Assembly (NCBI GenBank): GCA_036936605.1 | Contig: JAUPFV010000001.1 | Span: 321,124,250-321,188,249, forward strand | Source: Limnanthes douglasii subsp. nivea | Lineage: Eukaryota > Streptophyta > Magnoliopsida > Brassicales > Limnanthaceae | Direction: 5' to 3' | DNA: 64,000 bases | Shown here: one piece after another, positions 36,948-48,559 of the stretch | Numbering within the stretch: the first letter of the stretch is position 1 | How the letters are laid out: each line of letters starts with the position of its first letter | Notes under the pieces: generated by a model | Seen by the model: the letters and a program-made list of their open reading frames with translations, nothing else | What the model was told of the DNA's origin: nothing | The model's database searches: none | Translations under genes and position numbers: made by a program

Positions 36948-37360
36948 TGATGAGTTCCAGATAATATATCATGTTATGATGATGTTCGTATGAGAGTATT
37001 TGTCACATCGGTATTCTTATGAGAGTGGTTTTAGATAGATAAACAGAATGATTAGAGAGAGAAGGAGACAAAGAGAATAAAATTGTAATAATTGACTAAT
37101 GAGTGGACCCCTTTCCCAAAAAAGGATGGCCCTTTATATAGTACAAGCAGTAAATATTTAATTTACATATTTATCCCCTCTTATGTGGGTCTTTTCACCC
37201 TACCATTTTACTAACTCTAACCATATATAGTAACTACTAAATGTGACCCCCTTATCATTACATACTTTTCATATTTTATCCTCAATTCTTTATTACATCA
37301 AACCGATTCCTCTATTCATTTAATTTTATTTATTCATCACAATATTTTATCCCTTTATCA
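36948..37360 (-). repeat. 5' LTR of element A
   Basis: In plus orientation it starts TGATGAGTTC and ends CCCTTTATCA, matching 14834-15236. The minus strand has a TATA box (ACTATATAAAGG). It is followed by the target duplication TCTTA, which also opens a 20-bp direct repeat at 37361-37400. Confidence 0.9.
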
Positions 37361-37365
37361 TCTTA

Positions 37366-39350
37366 TATTTACTTATACTCTCTTATATTTACTTATACTC
37401 TTCCTTCATATCGTAATTCAACAAGTGAGAATCAAAAATCTTAATAATGTCATAAAAACATGACGAATTGTTTACTCTTATGTCCCATAAATATTGGTGT
37501 TGTTGAATATAAACTATATAATTTGAATATATCACATTATTCTTGTCTCTGGTGGAAGGTCTCAAAGAGAATCATATGTACTTCACTCATCATAATTAGT
37601 AACATAAATGATGGATGTCAGCACTATATACATTTCCGCCTGATTTAGTATTTTAAGATTAGACAGTGTTAGTTCTGGGTCACATCTGAAATCAGTTAAA
37701 CCTAACATGAAAGTTCTACCTCACTAATTCATGGTAACCGAATGAACTTTTAAACACTGAGAAACCAACTATACATGAGCATGGTGTGTGTAAATACAGC
37801 AACTACACAATGTAACATGTGTTTACCATAAGAAAATATGCAAGGTAGTTTTATGTGGGAGTGACTTATACACACATAATCTTAAACTGTGAGTCCCCAA
37901 ACTTATTTCCTTTCATAACTCGTCTGGCGTTATCCACACATGTAGGATTCCAGGTATGCTAATTAATTCTAAAGAATGGGTATTTAAAGTGCTCACATTA
38001 TAATTATACAAACGATACCGAATCATATATATGTAACAGATAAGACCTTAATGTATTGTATTTGAATACGCTTTGAGTATCTAAAGTAGTTCAGGGATAT
38101 GAAATATCTCGTCAAGTGCTCAGATATCTAAAAGGGATATTAATATTAATCAAATTTGTGTTCACGAAATAACCAATTCATCAACATGTATGACATCACC
38201 CCATACATCATAAAGTCCAAGTGTTAGTGATAACGAATAATTATCTCTTATTCCGAAGAACATACATTCTTAACACTATACATAATGGATTTAGATAACT
38301 GCAAATTCCTAAACATATAAAACTACACTTACCATGGCATTAATAATTGAAACAATCAACCTAAACGTGATTGTTCTAAACATGATTTATATATTGAAGA
38401 ATCCCATATATGGAGTGATTGATACTCAATAAAAATGAATTGGTTTTCTTCCCCAAAAATTCATGCAATAAAATAAAAAAATAAAAAAAGAATTAGTTTA
38501 CTAAAATTTGAAACAACAAACACACAATCATATAAACTGAATTAATGGGGCTGTATTACTTGATTGTTCGAAACTATAAATGAATTATCATTTAGATTTT
38601 TAAATTTTATGTCGAATTAAAAAAATCATTTAATTCAGATAACTGAGCGCTAAGATATGACCTTCTAAAGTCAAACAGTCATGTTGTTTTTCACACTCGT
38701 TATGAACACCCAAAATAGAAAATCCTTATTTTTATTATGAATTAGGGATTGATTTTTTAGTAATTTTTAGGTTTAAAACTTTACTCATGGAATGGAAAAA
38801 ACATATAACACATATTCAATTATTCCCCTCACTCGCACCATCTAATCCTAAACTAGTGAATCTAAAACATACAAAATTTAGAGCTTTTATCTTAAACTTA
38901 AATTAATCACAAGATTAAGGTTTTGTAAGACTAAATCATAGGTCTAATCATCCATATTTTATCTCATATCAATCACAATCACTCTGATACCAATAGTAGC
39001 ATAAATAATATATGTTGGGGCTATAAACCCAGTGTCCTAATAATTGATTCTTGAGATTAAATGATATATAAAGAAAAGAGAAAAAAACTTACAAGTTTGC
39101 ATATTATATCCTACGATTCATTAACTACAACGAAAGTATGGTCTCGATTTGTGAGTGATAGGTTATATTATTATTGCAGACATGCTAGGTGCAATGGATC
39201 TCACTTTTAAAGGAAAAAACGAGTTTTACTTGATGGGTCGATTAATTTATAAAACTTACAAAGAGGAGAATAGAGAATGAGAAGAGAAGAAAGCGACAAT
39301 CCCAAGTATAAAATAAATAAAGGGTTATTAGGACCCTTATATACTTAGTG
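37366..39350 (-). mobile_element. Ty1/copia relic, right part (element D), with primer-binding site
   Basis: This stretch lies on the other side of element A from the copia RT relic. Minus strand TTGGTATCAGAGT at 38993-38981 matches the initiator methionine tRNA primer site used by Ty1/copia (TGGTATCAGAGC) at 12 of 13 positions counted with the leading T. The decayed 5' LTR should lie just right of it (from about 38994). Between 37366 and 38980 I could not read gag or integrase protein, and it is too short for a full set, so much has been deleted or has decayed. Confidence 0.5.
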
Positions 39351-41160
39351 AAATTTTTTATTCAAATTATTAAGCAATTTTTGAATTAATTTTTTTTACA
39401 TTTCGCCTTATCTTTTCTATTCTTGCTCAATTCATCTCTAGATTACTTAATCCACTATAATATGATGTACTAGCCGTTGTAGGAGACCATAACCTTTGTT
39501 TAGATTTAAAGATCCAATACAAAATTGTTGGACCGATATACCCAAAATACATATTGATTTAAGTGGTACATACACCTTTTATACTCATACAAGACTAAAA
39601 AATATAAATATATTATTATTATTATTATTATATGTAAGTATAATATTCCAAATATTTATTGATTTAATTAATTAATTAATTAGACTTGTAATAACATGTA
39701 TGAATACTTATAATTTACACATTATAAGATAATCCAATTTATGATTTTTTACAATTTTTTCTATTTTACGATAAGTTGCATACATTACATATGCACAGGT
39801 TTTGAAATTACGATACCTGATTTTCAAATCTCACGTGATATTTCAGAGTCTCTAGAGTAGTTATTGGAATCGCAAAAAGATAGCGAAACATAAGTAACAA
39901 ACTACATATACAAAATCTTAAATAAAAATAATAATGAATAAAAATTATTATTTTTCAAAACTTTTTTACTTTTTTTCAATTAACATTTTATTTTATGAAA
40001 CATCTAAAACTATTTTTATTTGACTTTTTTGGATTAAGAGAAAAAAAATGTGCTACAAACATAGAAAAACCATTAAAAACAACTCAATGTTTAATAATAA
40101 TAACTAACTTTTACTTTATACAATTCTTTTGTATCATATTTTAAATAATTTTGTTTCATAAAAATTATGTGAAACACTGAAGGTTAGAAGAAAAATTGAG
40201 AATCGTCCAATTCTTTCTCGTCGACCACGCTCTCGTCTTGGATATGACCGAAACTTCGTACCGGTAAATTTTAAAAAGAATTGTTGTTTTTAAGAACGGT
40301 TGGAATTCACTTAAAAATTATAAATCTATCATTATTTATAGCATAAAAATTAAATTATTTTTTATTAACATCATACTTCTTAACTTAAGATATTTAACTA
40401 AATTTGATATTTTTAAAACTAGACTTAACAAAAAAACTTAAAACTTAATATATTATGATAACCAAAAATGCATACAAACTACAGTAATAAAAAATAAAAA
40501 TAATTATCTAAATATCTATCAAATCAAAAATATCGACATGAATGTATTAATGTTTGGTAACAAATGTCGTTACGTCCTATTTTTTGTGCATTATATATAT
40601 AGAAGTACGTTTTTATATATTACACCAAAAAAATTAATATTCTTAAAAAATACGTAAACCTTTTATAACTTATGAAGTGTATATAACTGTTACAACTACA
40701 AAACAACTCATACTTTTAAACTCATTATTTAACATAATAAACAAAACTATTTATCAAACATCGTGCTTCACTCAACAAAGCAAGTCTAGAACTGAAAAAT
40801 CCTTAATTTAACTCGAATAAAATCTTCAAACTTCAATAAATAACTTCTTAAATTTTCAATATATCAATCTTCTCACGATTTTTAATCTTCAATCGATCAA
40901 TCGTCAACGTTTTCCCACTTTTGTGAAACTTTCTCTCTTTTAAAGTTTCAATCGGCTAGTATTTAATCGATGTTGGTAGTAAGTAGTTTGGTTCGATATC
41001 GTTATATTTGATTATTTTGATATGTTACTGTGTATTGAGGATAGATTTTCTATTTTAATCTTCTAACTAGTTTAGGGTCCCAATCGATTTCGACAGGTTT
41101 TTAGTTTTGATACAGCTAGAGTTTTATCGACAAACTGTAGTTAATCACCACTTCTTTCAA
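39351..41160. other. AT-rich intergenic DNA, no gene recognised
   Basis: Only short frames are present. A short ATT trinucleotide run lies near 39612-39632. The stretch contains homopolymer A and T blocks and no family motif. Confidence 0.6.
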
Positions 41161-42880
41161 TAATTTTTTCATTATTTTCTTCTTTCAATTTGATAGTTAT
41201 AATACTGTTAATCTAGTGTATTTTTTATTAATATGGAATTCTAATTTGTCACTAGTATTCCAGTTTTTCTTATAGTTTTTAAACTCGTGTTACCTTCTTT
41301 TATCTTTCAAATTGATAGTTATAATACTCTTAGTCTAGGTACTAGTTAGGGATGGCAATGGGTCGTCCGCGGGCCGGGTTCGGGCCGACCCGCTTGAGCC
41401 CGTTTTTTTTGCACTTGAGCCCGAACCCGGCCCGACCCGCTCCCAGGCTCATATTTCCAAATCCGAGCCCGCCCGTTAATGTCCGCCGGTCAACCCGGCC
41501 CGACCCGAGGACATTAATTTTAATAATTTTTTATATATTTTTTAATTTATTTTAAATATATTAATTTATTTTTTAAAAATATTACTTGTATTATATATAG
41601 AAATATTATTTTTATATATATTTTATGATTTTCGGGCCGGAACGGGCCGGACAAATTTGAAACCCGAACCCGGCCCGGCCCGGTTACGGGTTATATTTTC
41701 TAAACCCGAACCCGGCCCGTTCTAAGTTCGGGCCGGACAAAACCCGGGCGGGCCGGGCCGGGTCGGGCCGGACACTACCCGAATTGCCACCCCTAGTACT
41801 AGTATGTATTTCCTCATTGATATTGAATTAATGAGTTGGTTGATTTGATATTTGTATTAGATTGTTTGATCTTGCATAATTTTTATCTTTGTTATTCTTG
41901 TTTGACACTACTATTCCAATTTTGTTTGTAACTACAAACTCGTTATACTTTTTTTCATCTTTCAGTTTGATAGTTATAATACTATTAATCTATATACTAC
42001 TATATATTTCCTTGTTGATGCTGAATTGATGGGATGACTAATTTTATGTTTGTTTAGACTGTTTGATTTGGCTTAACTTCTTTTGTTATTATTCTTGTTT
42101 GTCACTGGTATTTTTATTTTGTTTGTACTTTTCAAAATCGTGATGCCTTGATTTATCTTTCAACTCAATATTGTTAATATTGTTAATGTATGTATTGATA
42201 TGTGTTTACGCATTGGTATTAAATTAATATGATGGTTGATATTATGTTTGTATTATATTATTTGATTTGGCACAAGTACTTTTGCCATCATTCTTGTTTG
42301 TCACCCTATTCCAGTTTTATTTATAGTTTTAGAACTTGTGCTACCTTTCAATTTGATAGTTATAATACTATTAATCTCTACGTATTTCTTCGTTGATGTC
42401 GCATCAATATGTTGTTCGATTTTATGTTTGTATTATATTGTTTGATTTGACACAACTTCTTTTGCCATTATTCTTGTTTGCCACTAGTATTTTAGTTGTG
42501 TTTGTAGTTTTAAACTTGTGCTATATTATTTCATCTTTTAATTTGATAGTTATAATATTTTTAATCTAAGTACCGCTATGTATTTCTGCATTAATGCTAA
42601 ATTAATGTACAAGTTGATTTCATGCTTGTATTGGATTGTTTAATTTGACACAACTACTTTTGCCATTATTCTTGTTTGTCACTAGTAATTTATTTTTGTT
42701 TGAAGTTTTCAAGCTTGTGCCAAATTCTTTCATCTTTCAATTTGATAGTTATAATATTGTTAATCTACGTACAACTATATATTTCATCGTTGATGCTAAA
42801 TCAAAGTGATTTTATGTTTATATTAAATTGTTTGAAATGGCACATCTGCTTTTGCCATTATTCTTGATCTAATATGAATA
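41161..42880. repeat. Diverged tandem array of about 190 bp units
   Basis: The marker TTTGATAGTTATAATA recurs near 41189, 41311, 41968, (weaker) 42159, 42352, 42540 and 42738. Spacing is about 190 bp once the inserted MITE is removed. Other shared blocks are TTCTTGTTTGTCAC, TTTAAACTTGTGC and TATTGTTTGATTTGG. About seven partial or full units. No coding function is seen. Confidence 0.8.
41347..41795. mobile_element. GC-rich MITE of hAT type
   Basis: Terminal inverted repeats TAGGGATGGCAAT at the left and ATTGCCACCCCTA at the right match at 12 of 13 positions. They are flanked by the perfect 8-bp duplication GTACTAGT (41339-41346 and 41796-41803), the length made by hAT transposases. At 449 bp it has no transposase. 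The ends are built from repeated CGGGCCGGG and CCCGACCCG blocks that can fold back, and stand out from the AT-rich surroundings. Frames inside it are Arg/Pro-rich by composition only. Confidence 0.9.
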
Positions 42881-45800
42881 ATAAATTAAGGTTATTGTGG
42901 TTTTTTTTAACATTTTAGTCCTATCATGAATTATAGTGTTAATAATATTGTTCTTGAAATAATACTGTTATTTCTAATAAAAATATATTTTTAATTTTAT
43001 TTTGTTAACATATTAAAAATGACTAAAACAAAATCACATGCTCCTAGAAATACAAAAAACCCCAAACAGAAAACCGCATCGTCAATCCATTATATTTAGG
43101 TCCAATCCGGAATTGGTAATGAAGTTTTTTCAAAATTTCATATATAATAAAAACATATAGATGCAATAAACCCTTTGACAATCTATTAAACTAGATTTTC
43201 TGAATTTATAATAAAGTTTATATTATGAAATCTTGAGAGTTGAAGATGAAGATTATTAAAAAGTACAAAAAACATTAAGGGTGGTTTTGTATTTGGAAAG
43301 AGGGGGAGCTAGTGCAAATGATAAAGAATAATGCCTAAATAAAATATGTGCCGAGTTATAGAGGAAATAAATAACAGTTTTCAAACACAAAATATTATAT
43401 AAACATAGAGAAGAAACATCACTCTCACATATATTTCAAGCCTACTTCTTGGAAGTATTACGTAAGCAAGAACCCCACATATCACCAAGAAGAAGTTAAA
43501 AGAAAAAGTAGAAGAGGTAACAAAGCTGGATGATGAATAAGTTATCCAAGATATAGGTATAATGCTAATAGTTTGCTAGATTCATTGAAAATGATTTTCT
43601 ATGATTATACAAGTATAATTTGACATATTTAATTATGAAAAAACTAATCGACCCGATAAGGAAAAAAACACCGAAATGATCTAGTTAGCACAGTAGGATG
43701 TATATCGCTTTTAATTGTAAGTAAAATATGTAGAGTATAATATATGATTATGGATATTTTAATAGTTTTTTACTTTCATACTAATAAGTTATATTATTAT
43801 TTAACATTTGGAACCCTTGTTCTTGGATTGCCCAATAATAGGAAGTACCGAAAGTTTATTTCTCAAGATGCTTAAGATGGGTAAGGGAAATAAATCTGAG
43901 AGAACCAGAGAAGGTACAAGTTTTGTTTGAAGATATAATACTTAAAAAGGTAAAATTTAAATTTTAATAATTTGTTACTTAAATAATAGTAATAAATTAT
44001 TGTAGTTATTTTAATATAATTTATTTTGTATGTTCTTAAAATAGATTATAGATGACGAATTATTTTTCTTGATGAAGAAGCTAAAATGATGAGAAGAAAA
44101 ATTGACAGTGAGGAAGAAGTCAACGAAAACATAGATCTTGAGGAAGAGGTAGCGAAGGATATTGCAGATATGGATGATTTTGTTAATCATAAAAATAATC
44201 ATGTTTTAATAAACAAAATCAAAATCAGAACTACCTCTCGAGTAACAAAGTTGATGATAAGAATGATGATGATGGAAAAGAAAAACAAAACGAAAACAAA
44301 AAACAATAGAAGGTGGTGGAAACATATGAGGAAAGTAAAGAAGAAGAAACAAAAGAGATAGTAAAGATAAAGAAGATGAAATATGAGAGAATAAATGGAA
44401 AAACAACGATCACAAAAAAGACCACAAAGTGGAAAAAAACTGTCTATTAACAAAAGAAAAATAAGCAAATAAGATGAGAAAGTAAAATAAAAGGAAGAAG
44501 AACACACATAAATGGATGTAAAATATTAAATAACCGAAGAAGAAAGAGGAAATAGAAAAGATTACCTAATATTTGCTAATTACTCGACAATTGAATGAAG
44601 TCAATATGTTATTTTGTTAGTACAAGTAGAAGAACTCAAACAAGATCTTAAAAAATAGAGGTATTTTATACTAAAAACAATTTATAAAAAATAAATGATA
44701 AAAAATTAATATCTAATACTTTACATTTTACATGAAAGCTTTGCAAAGTCTAATACAAACTTCAATTCTCTGCGAATAGAGATAAAAAATAAAAATAAAA
44801 TGTATAAAACCTATTGTTATAAAAAAATATTATTTACTTATGTTAGTACCATTTGGTAAACAAATTCTAACTTATAATATTCTAACATAAAATCAAATAT
44901 CTCAAAAACATCATCAAGAATCTAAACAATAAGTGGCTGATTTATAAAACATTTAATGATGATAACTTTCAAACAAATCTAAAAGATTAAGTCATGAATG
45001 GATTAAAATAACCGGCAACTAAAAAAGAAAAAAAATGTATTTCAATCTCTAGTGGTAAAAAAAGTGCAAGAAAGCAACACAATCAAAAAATGAAATATTA
45101 TCCGAATTTTGAAATCCAACAAGTAAAATAAAAGGGACCGATCAACAAATTAGCAAGTGTGAATTATTGAACCAATTTATATTGAGAAATATGAGCAAAT
45201 ATAAGAAGTTGAAAGAATTGATTTCGAAGAAATAAAAGTACTTACTCCCTAACAAATCCAATTAATTTCTAAAAAATTAGAGATATAACTGAGCTAGCGA
45301 ATAATACTAACATCAATAAGTTCAAAATGATTGTTCAAGAGAAAACCTCAAATAGATAAGTGTGAGATATTGAAAGAGTTGATATGTGCATACAAGTATG
45401 CATCAATGCATATCATCTCATTAAATTATTGGGTGTGATGATGTTGGTATAATAATAACTAAAAGTATGTGCATAAAAGTATGCATCAATGTTTTGTTTT
45501 ATTTGAAAATAACAGAGATAGGAAATAATTAAAACTATTATATAGGCTTATTTTTTTGTTCTAGATTTAAGAATGGTTTTACGTATGTTGTTTTGGAGTT
45601 GGATTTAAATTTGTTTTTCTAGGTATTATCCATGGGGATTTAAAATAAATGTCTTGTTATAAACTCATGAATTATAGGTAATAAAAACTAAGGAAATAAT
45701 AATATTTGAATTTGTTGTTTGGTTTGTTTGCATAAAACAAAAAAAAAATTCTTATTTATAATTGGCTTGTTGCTTTATTTATTTTCAATTTCAGATAGTA

Positions 45801-46170
45801 GATTATAAGTAACAAGGTCCATTATGGTTTGTTTCATTCTTATTCAAATAACATACTATTTATTTTAGCATTACAAGTAATTGATGGTTACACTGCATGC
45901 TTACATAGTACGTATCGACCAGAAGAAGTAAGAATAAATTTTGAAAGTGACAGAGTTTTTATAATTTTGGCCGATATTATAGTTGTTATAACATAATTTA
46001 TGATTTACTAACTTTATTGAAAAATATTGTAACAACAATATACTAAGCAAATGGTAAAAAGTATCATAAATGATAAACTAAGAAACTTCGTATTTTCTGA
46101 ATTTTGGTACGTTGCTATTCGACTTCACACAAAAAGAAGAAACATAAAATTAGATCATTGGACATTACTA
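42881..46170. other. AT-rich intergenic DNA, no gene recognised
   Basis: The longest frames, at 44086-44361 (+) and its minus-strand shadows, are Lys/Glu-rich or Phe/Leu-rich by composition and lack a known domain. Direct repeats of a phrase like GTGCATACAAGTATGCATCA occur near 45386 and 45470. Confidence 0.6.
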
Positions 46171-46171
46171 G

Positions 46172-46620
46172 TTGTAGATACACATTAATATATTTGTACA
46201 TACTAAAAATTAATTTTGCCAATATCCAAAAAATACAAAGTACGAATATATAAAAACTGCAACCAAAATGATAAACATCCATTATAAGTATATCATTTAT
46301 GTACATACTAAAAATTAATTTTGCCAATATTAAAAAAATACAAAGTACGAATATATAAAAAATGCAACCAAAATGATAAACATCCATTATAAGTAGATAC
46401 ACATTAATAGATATGTACATACTAAAAATTAATTTTGCCAATATCCAAAAAATACAAAGTACGAATATATAAAAACTGCAACCAAAATGATAAACATCCA
46501 TTATAAGTATATCATTTATGTACATACTAAAAATTAATTTTGCCAATATCCAAAAAATACAAAGTACGAATATATAAAAAATGCAACCAAAATGATAAAC
46601 ATCCATTATAAGTAAATCAT
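46172..46620. repeat. Higher-order tandem array (105 and 114 bp subunits, about 219 bp dimer)
   Basis: GTACATACTAAAAATTAATT recurs at 46196, 46301, 46415 and 46520, with spacings 105, 114 and 105. The longer unit carries AGATACACATTAATA before it (near 46175 and 46394), so the array is two copies of a dimer of about 219 bp. It makes a 220-residue minus-strand frame of repeated hydrophobic segments (LIMDVYHFGC, FYIFVLCIFWILAKLIFSMY) that is best taken as a by-product. Confidence 0.9.
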
Positions 46621-46639
46621 TCATGGAATATATCGCTAG

Positions 46640-46850
46640 TATGATATTCCGGTCTGCATATTCCACCTCCGTATATGAGTAAGAACAACACGATCTCAAC
46701 ACTAGTATGATTTTGTCCGCTTTGGCACCCGAAGGCCCGCACGGCTTTACATTTGGTCCACTACCAAAAGGCCTCATACTAGTTGAGATATGTTCTTACT
46801 TATATACCACTGATCTTCCCATGTTTAACCGATGTGGGATGTAGGACTTT
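46640..46850 (-). promoter_or_regulatory. snRNA-promoter-like repeat element, copy 1 (USE plus TATA)
   Basis: Minus strand ATCCCACATCG (46840-46830) matches the plant snRNA upstream sequence element RTCCCACATCG at all but the variable first positions. TATATAAG starts 23 bp after it. A spacing of about 23-25 bp is the arrangement known for polymerase III-type plant snRNA genes such as U6; polymerase II types have about 10 bp more. The sequence downstream (CTAGTATGAGGCCTTTTGG and on) is not a U6 or U3 gene. A second copy lies at 46965-47090, so this is probably part of a dispersed repeat. Confidence 0.45.
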
Positions 46851-46964
46851 AGTCGCCAGCCGCCCACTCTAATCAGGTTGGATGACAATAGAGGCACTAC
46901 ATATGTTACTGCTCACCTCCTATTAGACCATTCTGTCTTGTTCATTAGTGCCACTCCAATCAAA

Positions 46965-47090
46965 CCACACTGCTTTGCATTTGTTCCACTACCAAAAGGC
47001 CTCATACTAGTTGAGGTATTTTCTTACTTATATACCATTGATCCTTTCCATGTTTAAACGATGTGGGATGTGGGACTTTGGTCTCCACCC
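46965..47090 (-). promoter_or_regulatory. snRNA-promoter-like repeat element, copy 2 (USE plus TATA)
   Basis: It repeats copy 1 over about 125 bp with scattered changes. The USE-like block is at 47069-47059 and the TATA box at about 47034-47029, 24 bp apart. A second CCCACATC block lies directly upstream (AGTCCCACATCCCACATCG). Confidence 0.45.
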
Positions 47091-47099
47091 TAACATAAA

Positions 47100-48055
47100 G
47101 GAAATAAGATTTTTAAAAGGAAATAAAACAATTATAAACAAACGAGAATGTCTGTAATAGATATATTGTACAATTGATTACGATATCATGGTATGCACTT
47201 ATTTGTATGACCTCTATAAAAACATTAAACCTAAATACGAAGAATAAAGGCAAGATTTTCACAACAAGAGTGTTTCATAAATTTATAAATAAAAATTTCA
47301 ATGTAAAGTAAAGGCAATTAAATTTCCATATCTTCAAAGAAACTGTTATAACTATTTTATTTCAATGTTTTGCAACTCTTGTAATGTCAATAAGATTTTC
47401 AAGTAGTTTAAATAAAAATAGTAGTTTGTTGTTCAACTAAACTTTTGAAATATATATATATATATATATATTAAATATAATCCTTTCAAAGATTACATAG
47501 TCATATAATAGAATCAGTCCGAAAATAAACATATTCAATAATGTGAGAATAACGTTAACGAAACCGTTACTCGTATTATAAGTAAAAATAATATAATTAA
47601 TTCTAATTATAACAACTAAATTTTTATTCTATTAAAAAAATACTATTATAACTATTTTATTTCAATGTTTATAACTCTTGTAATGTCAATGAGATATTTT
47701 ATGTCTTACTTGTATGTAACAATGTTATAAGTAGTTTGGTTTAAAGTAGAAATTTGGTGTTAAAAATATTATTTTTAAATAATATTGACTAATAAAATTG
47801 TACCAAAGTTTACATAGGATAGAATATGATCGAATATTATACATTGCAAATAAAAAAGCAAACCTAATAAAGATGTTAAAGAAACAATAACGATATTGTT
47901 ATTCATATTATAAATAATAATAATATTATTATTGTTCATATTACAAGCAACATTAATAACAATGTTATTCCTAATTAAAATAATTATTTTTCAGCCGTTA
48001 TAAATATATGATAATGAAATTGAGTATAAAATACTCCAACCAAACTCCATAAAAT

Positions 48056-48086
<31 letters not shown>

Positions 48087-48555
48087 ATAAAAAATAAAAA
48101 TAAATAAAAAATAAAATATATGTTTTCATACATAAAAATAAAAAACATAAAAAGTTAAACATATGCCGATGTAAAGACCTTCCATTAAGACTAGTAGCTT
48201 TGTATCTACTGCATTTAAGCTACATTACAATTAGTTCACTTCACTTCATGATTCTTTTTTTTCCTACCACATTATCTTTTCAAAACATGAGATTGTACCA
48301 TAAGTGATTCATCAACAACTAAAGATTAACTAGATGAAGTAAAATGATGTATCGATAATGAGTAGCATTATTGATATACACTAAAAATATAAAATTGTGT
48401 AATAAAACCAATTGTTTGCTTTTGGGTTTTGGTGATAACAACCAAGACACGAGAACACAGAAAATAACCCGATTTCTATTTACCACTCGAAAGTATAATT
48501 TACCAAATTTACGATCATGGTTTGATCTGGAAAAAAAACTTCATAAACCATCAGA
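47100..48555. other. AT-rich intergenic DNA with diverged 300-bp duplication and AT runs
   Basis: TAACTATTTTATTTCAATGT recurs near 47350 and 47648, followed by similar sequence, suggesting an old duplication of about 300 bp. AT dinucleotide runs lie at 47450-47471 and about 48058-48082. No gene was recognised. Confidence 0.55.
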
Positions 48556-48559
48556 ATGA

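Larger units (their letters stand above)
14834..37360 (-). mobile_element. Element A: Tat-type Ty3/gypsy LTR retrotransposon, minus strand, interrupted by element B
   Basis: Two related LTRs (14834-15236 and 36948-37360) bound the element, flanked by the identical 5-bp target duplication TCTTA at 14829-14833 and 37361-37365. Reading from right to left it has a 5' LTR, primer-binding site, gag, protease, RT, RNase H, extra RNase H, integrase, two tandem-repeat arrays, an antisense accessory ORF (on +), a purine-rich tract and a 3' LTR. Without element B and one copy of B's target duplication it measures about 11.06 kb. All coding parts carry stops or frameshifts. The LTRs differ at many positions by eye, so the insertion is not recent. 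Confidence 0.9.

Noticed and set aside
37361..37400. 20-bp direct repeat (TCTTATATTTACTTATACTC twice) as a possible longer target duplication of element A
   Set aside because: Only TCTTA is matched on the left side (14829-14833), so the target duplication is 5 bp and the 20-bp repeat is a local duplication.
41352..41555. Arg/Pro-rich 67-residue frame
   Set aside because: Lies in the GC-rich repeat blocks of the hAT MITE; composition explains it.
44086..44507. Charged plus-strand frame and Phe/Leu-rich minus-strand frames
   Set aside because: Purine-rich low-complexity DNA gives Lys/Glu-rich residues on one strand and Phe/Leu/Ser-rich on the other; no domain or splice support.
46115..46777. 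220-residue minus-strand frame with repeated hydrophobic segments, like a membrane protein
   Set aside because: It is created by the 105/114-bp tandem array and runs on into the snRNA-promoter-like repeat; no independent coding evidence.
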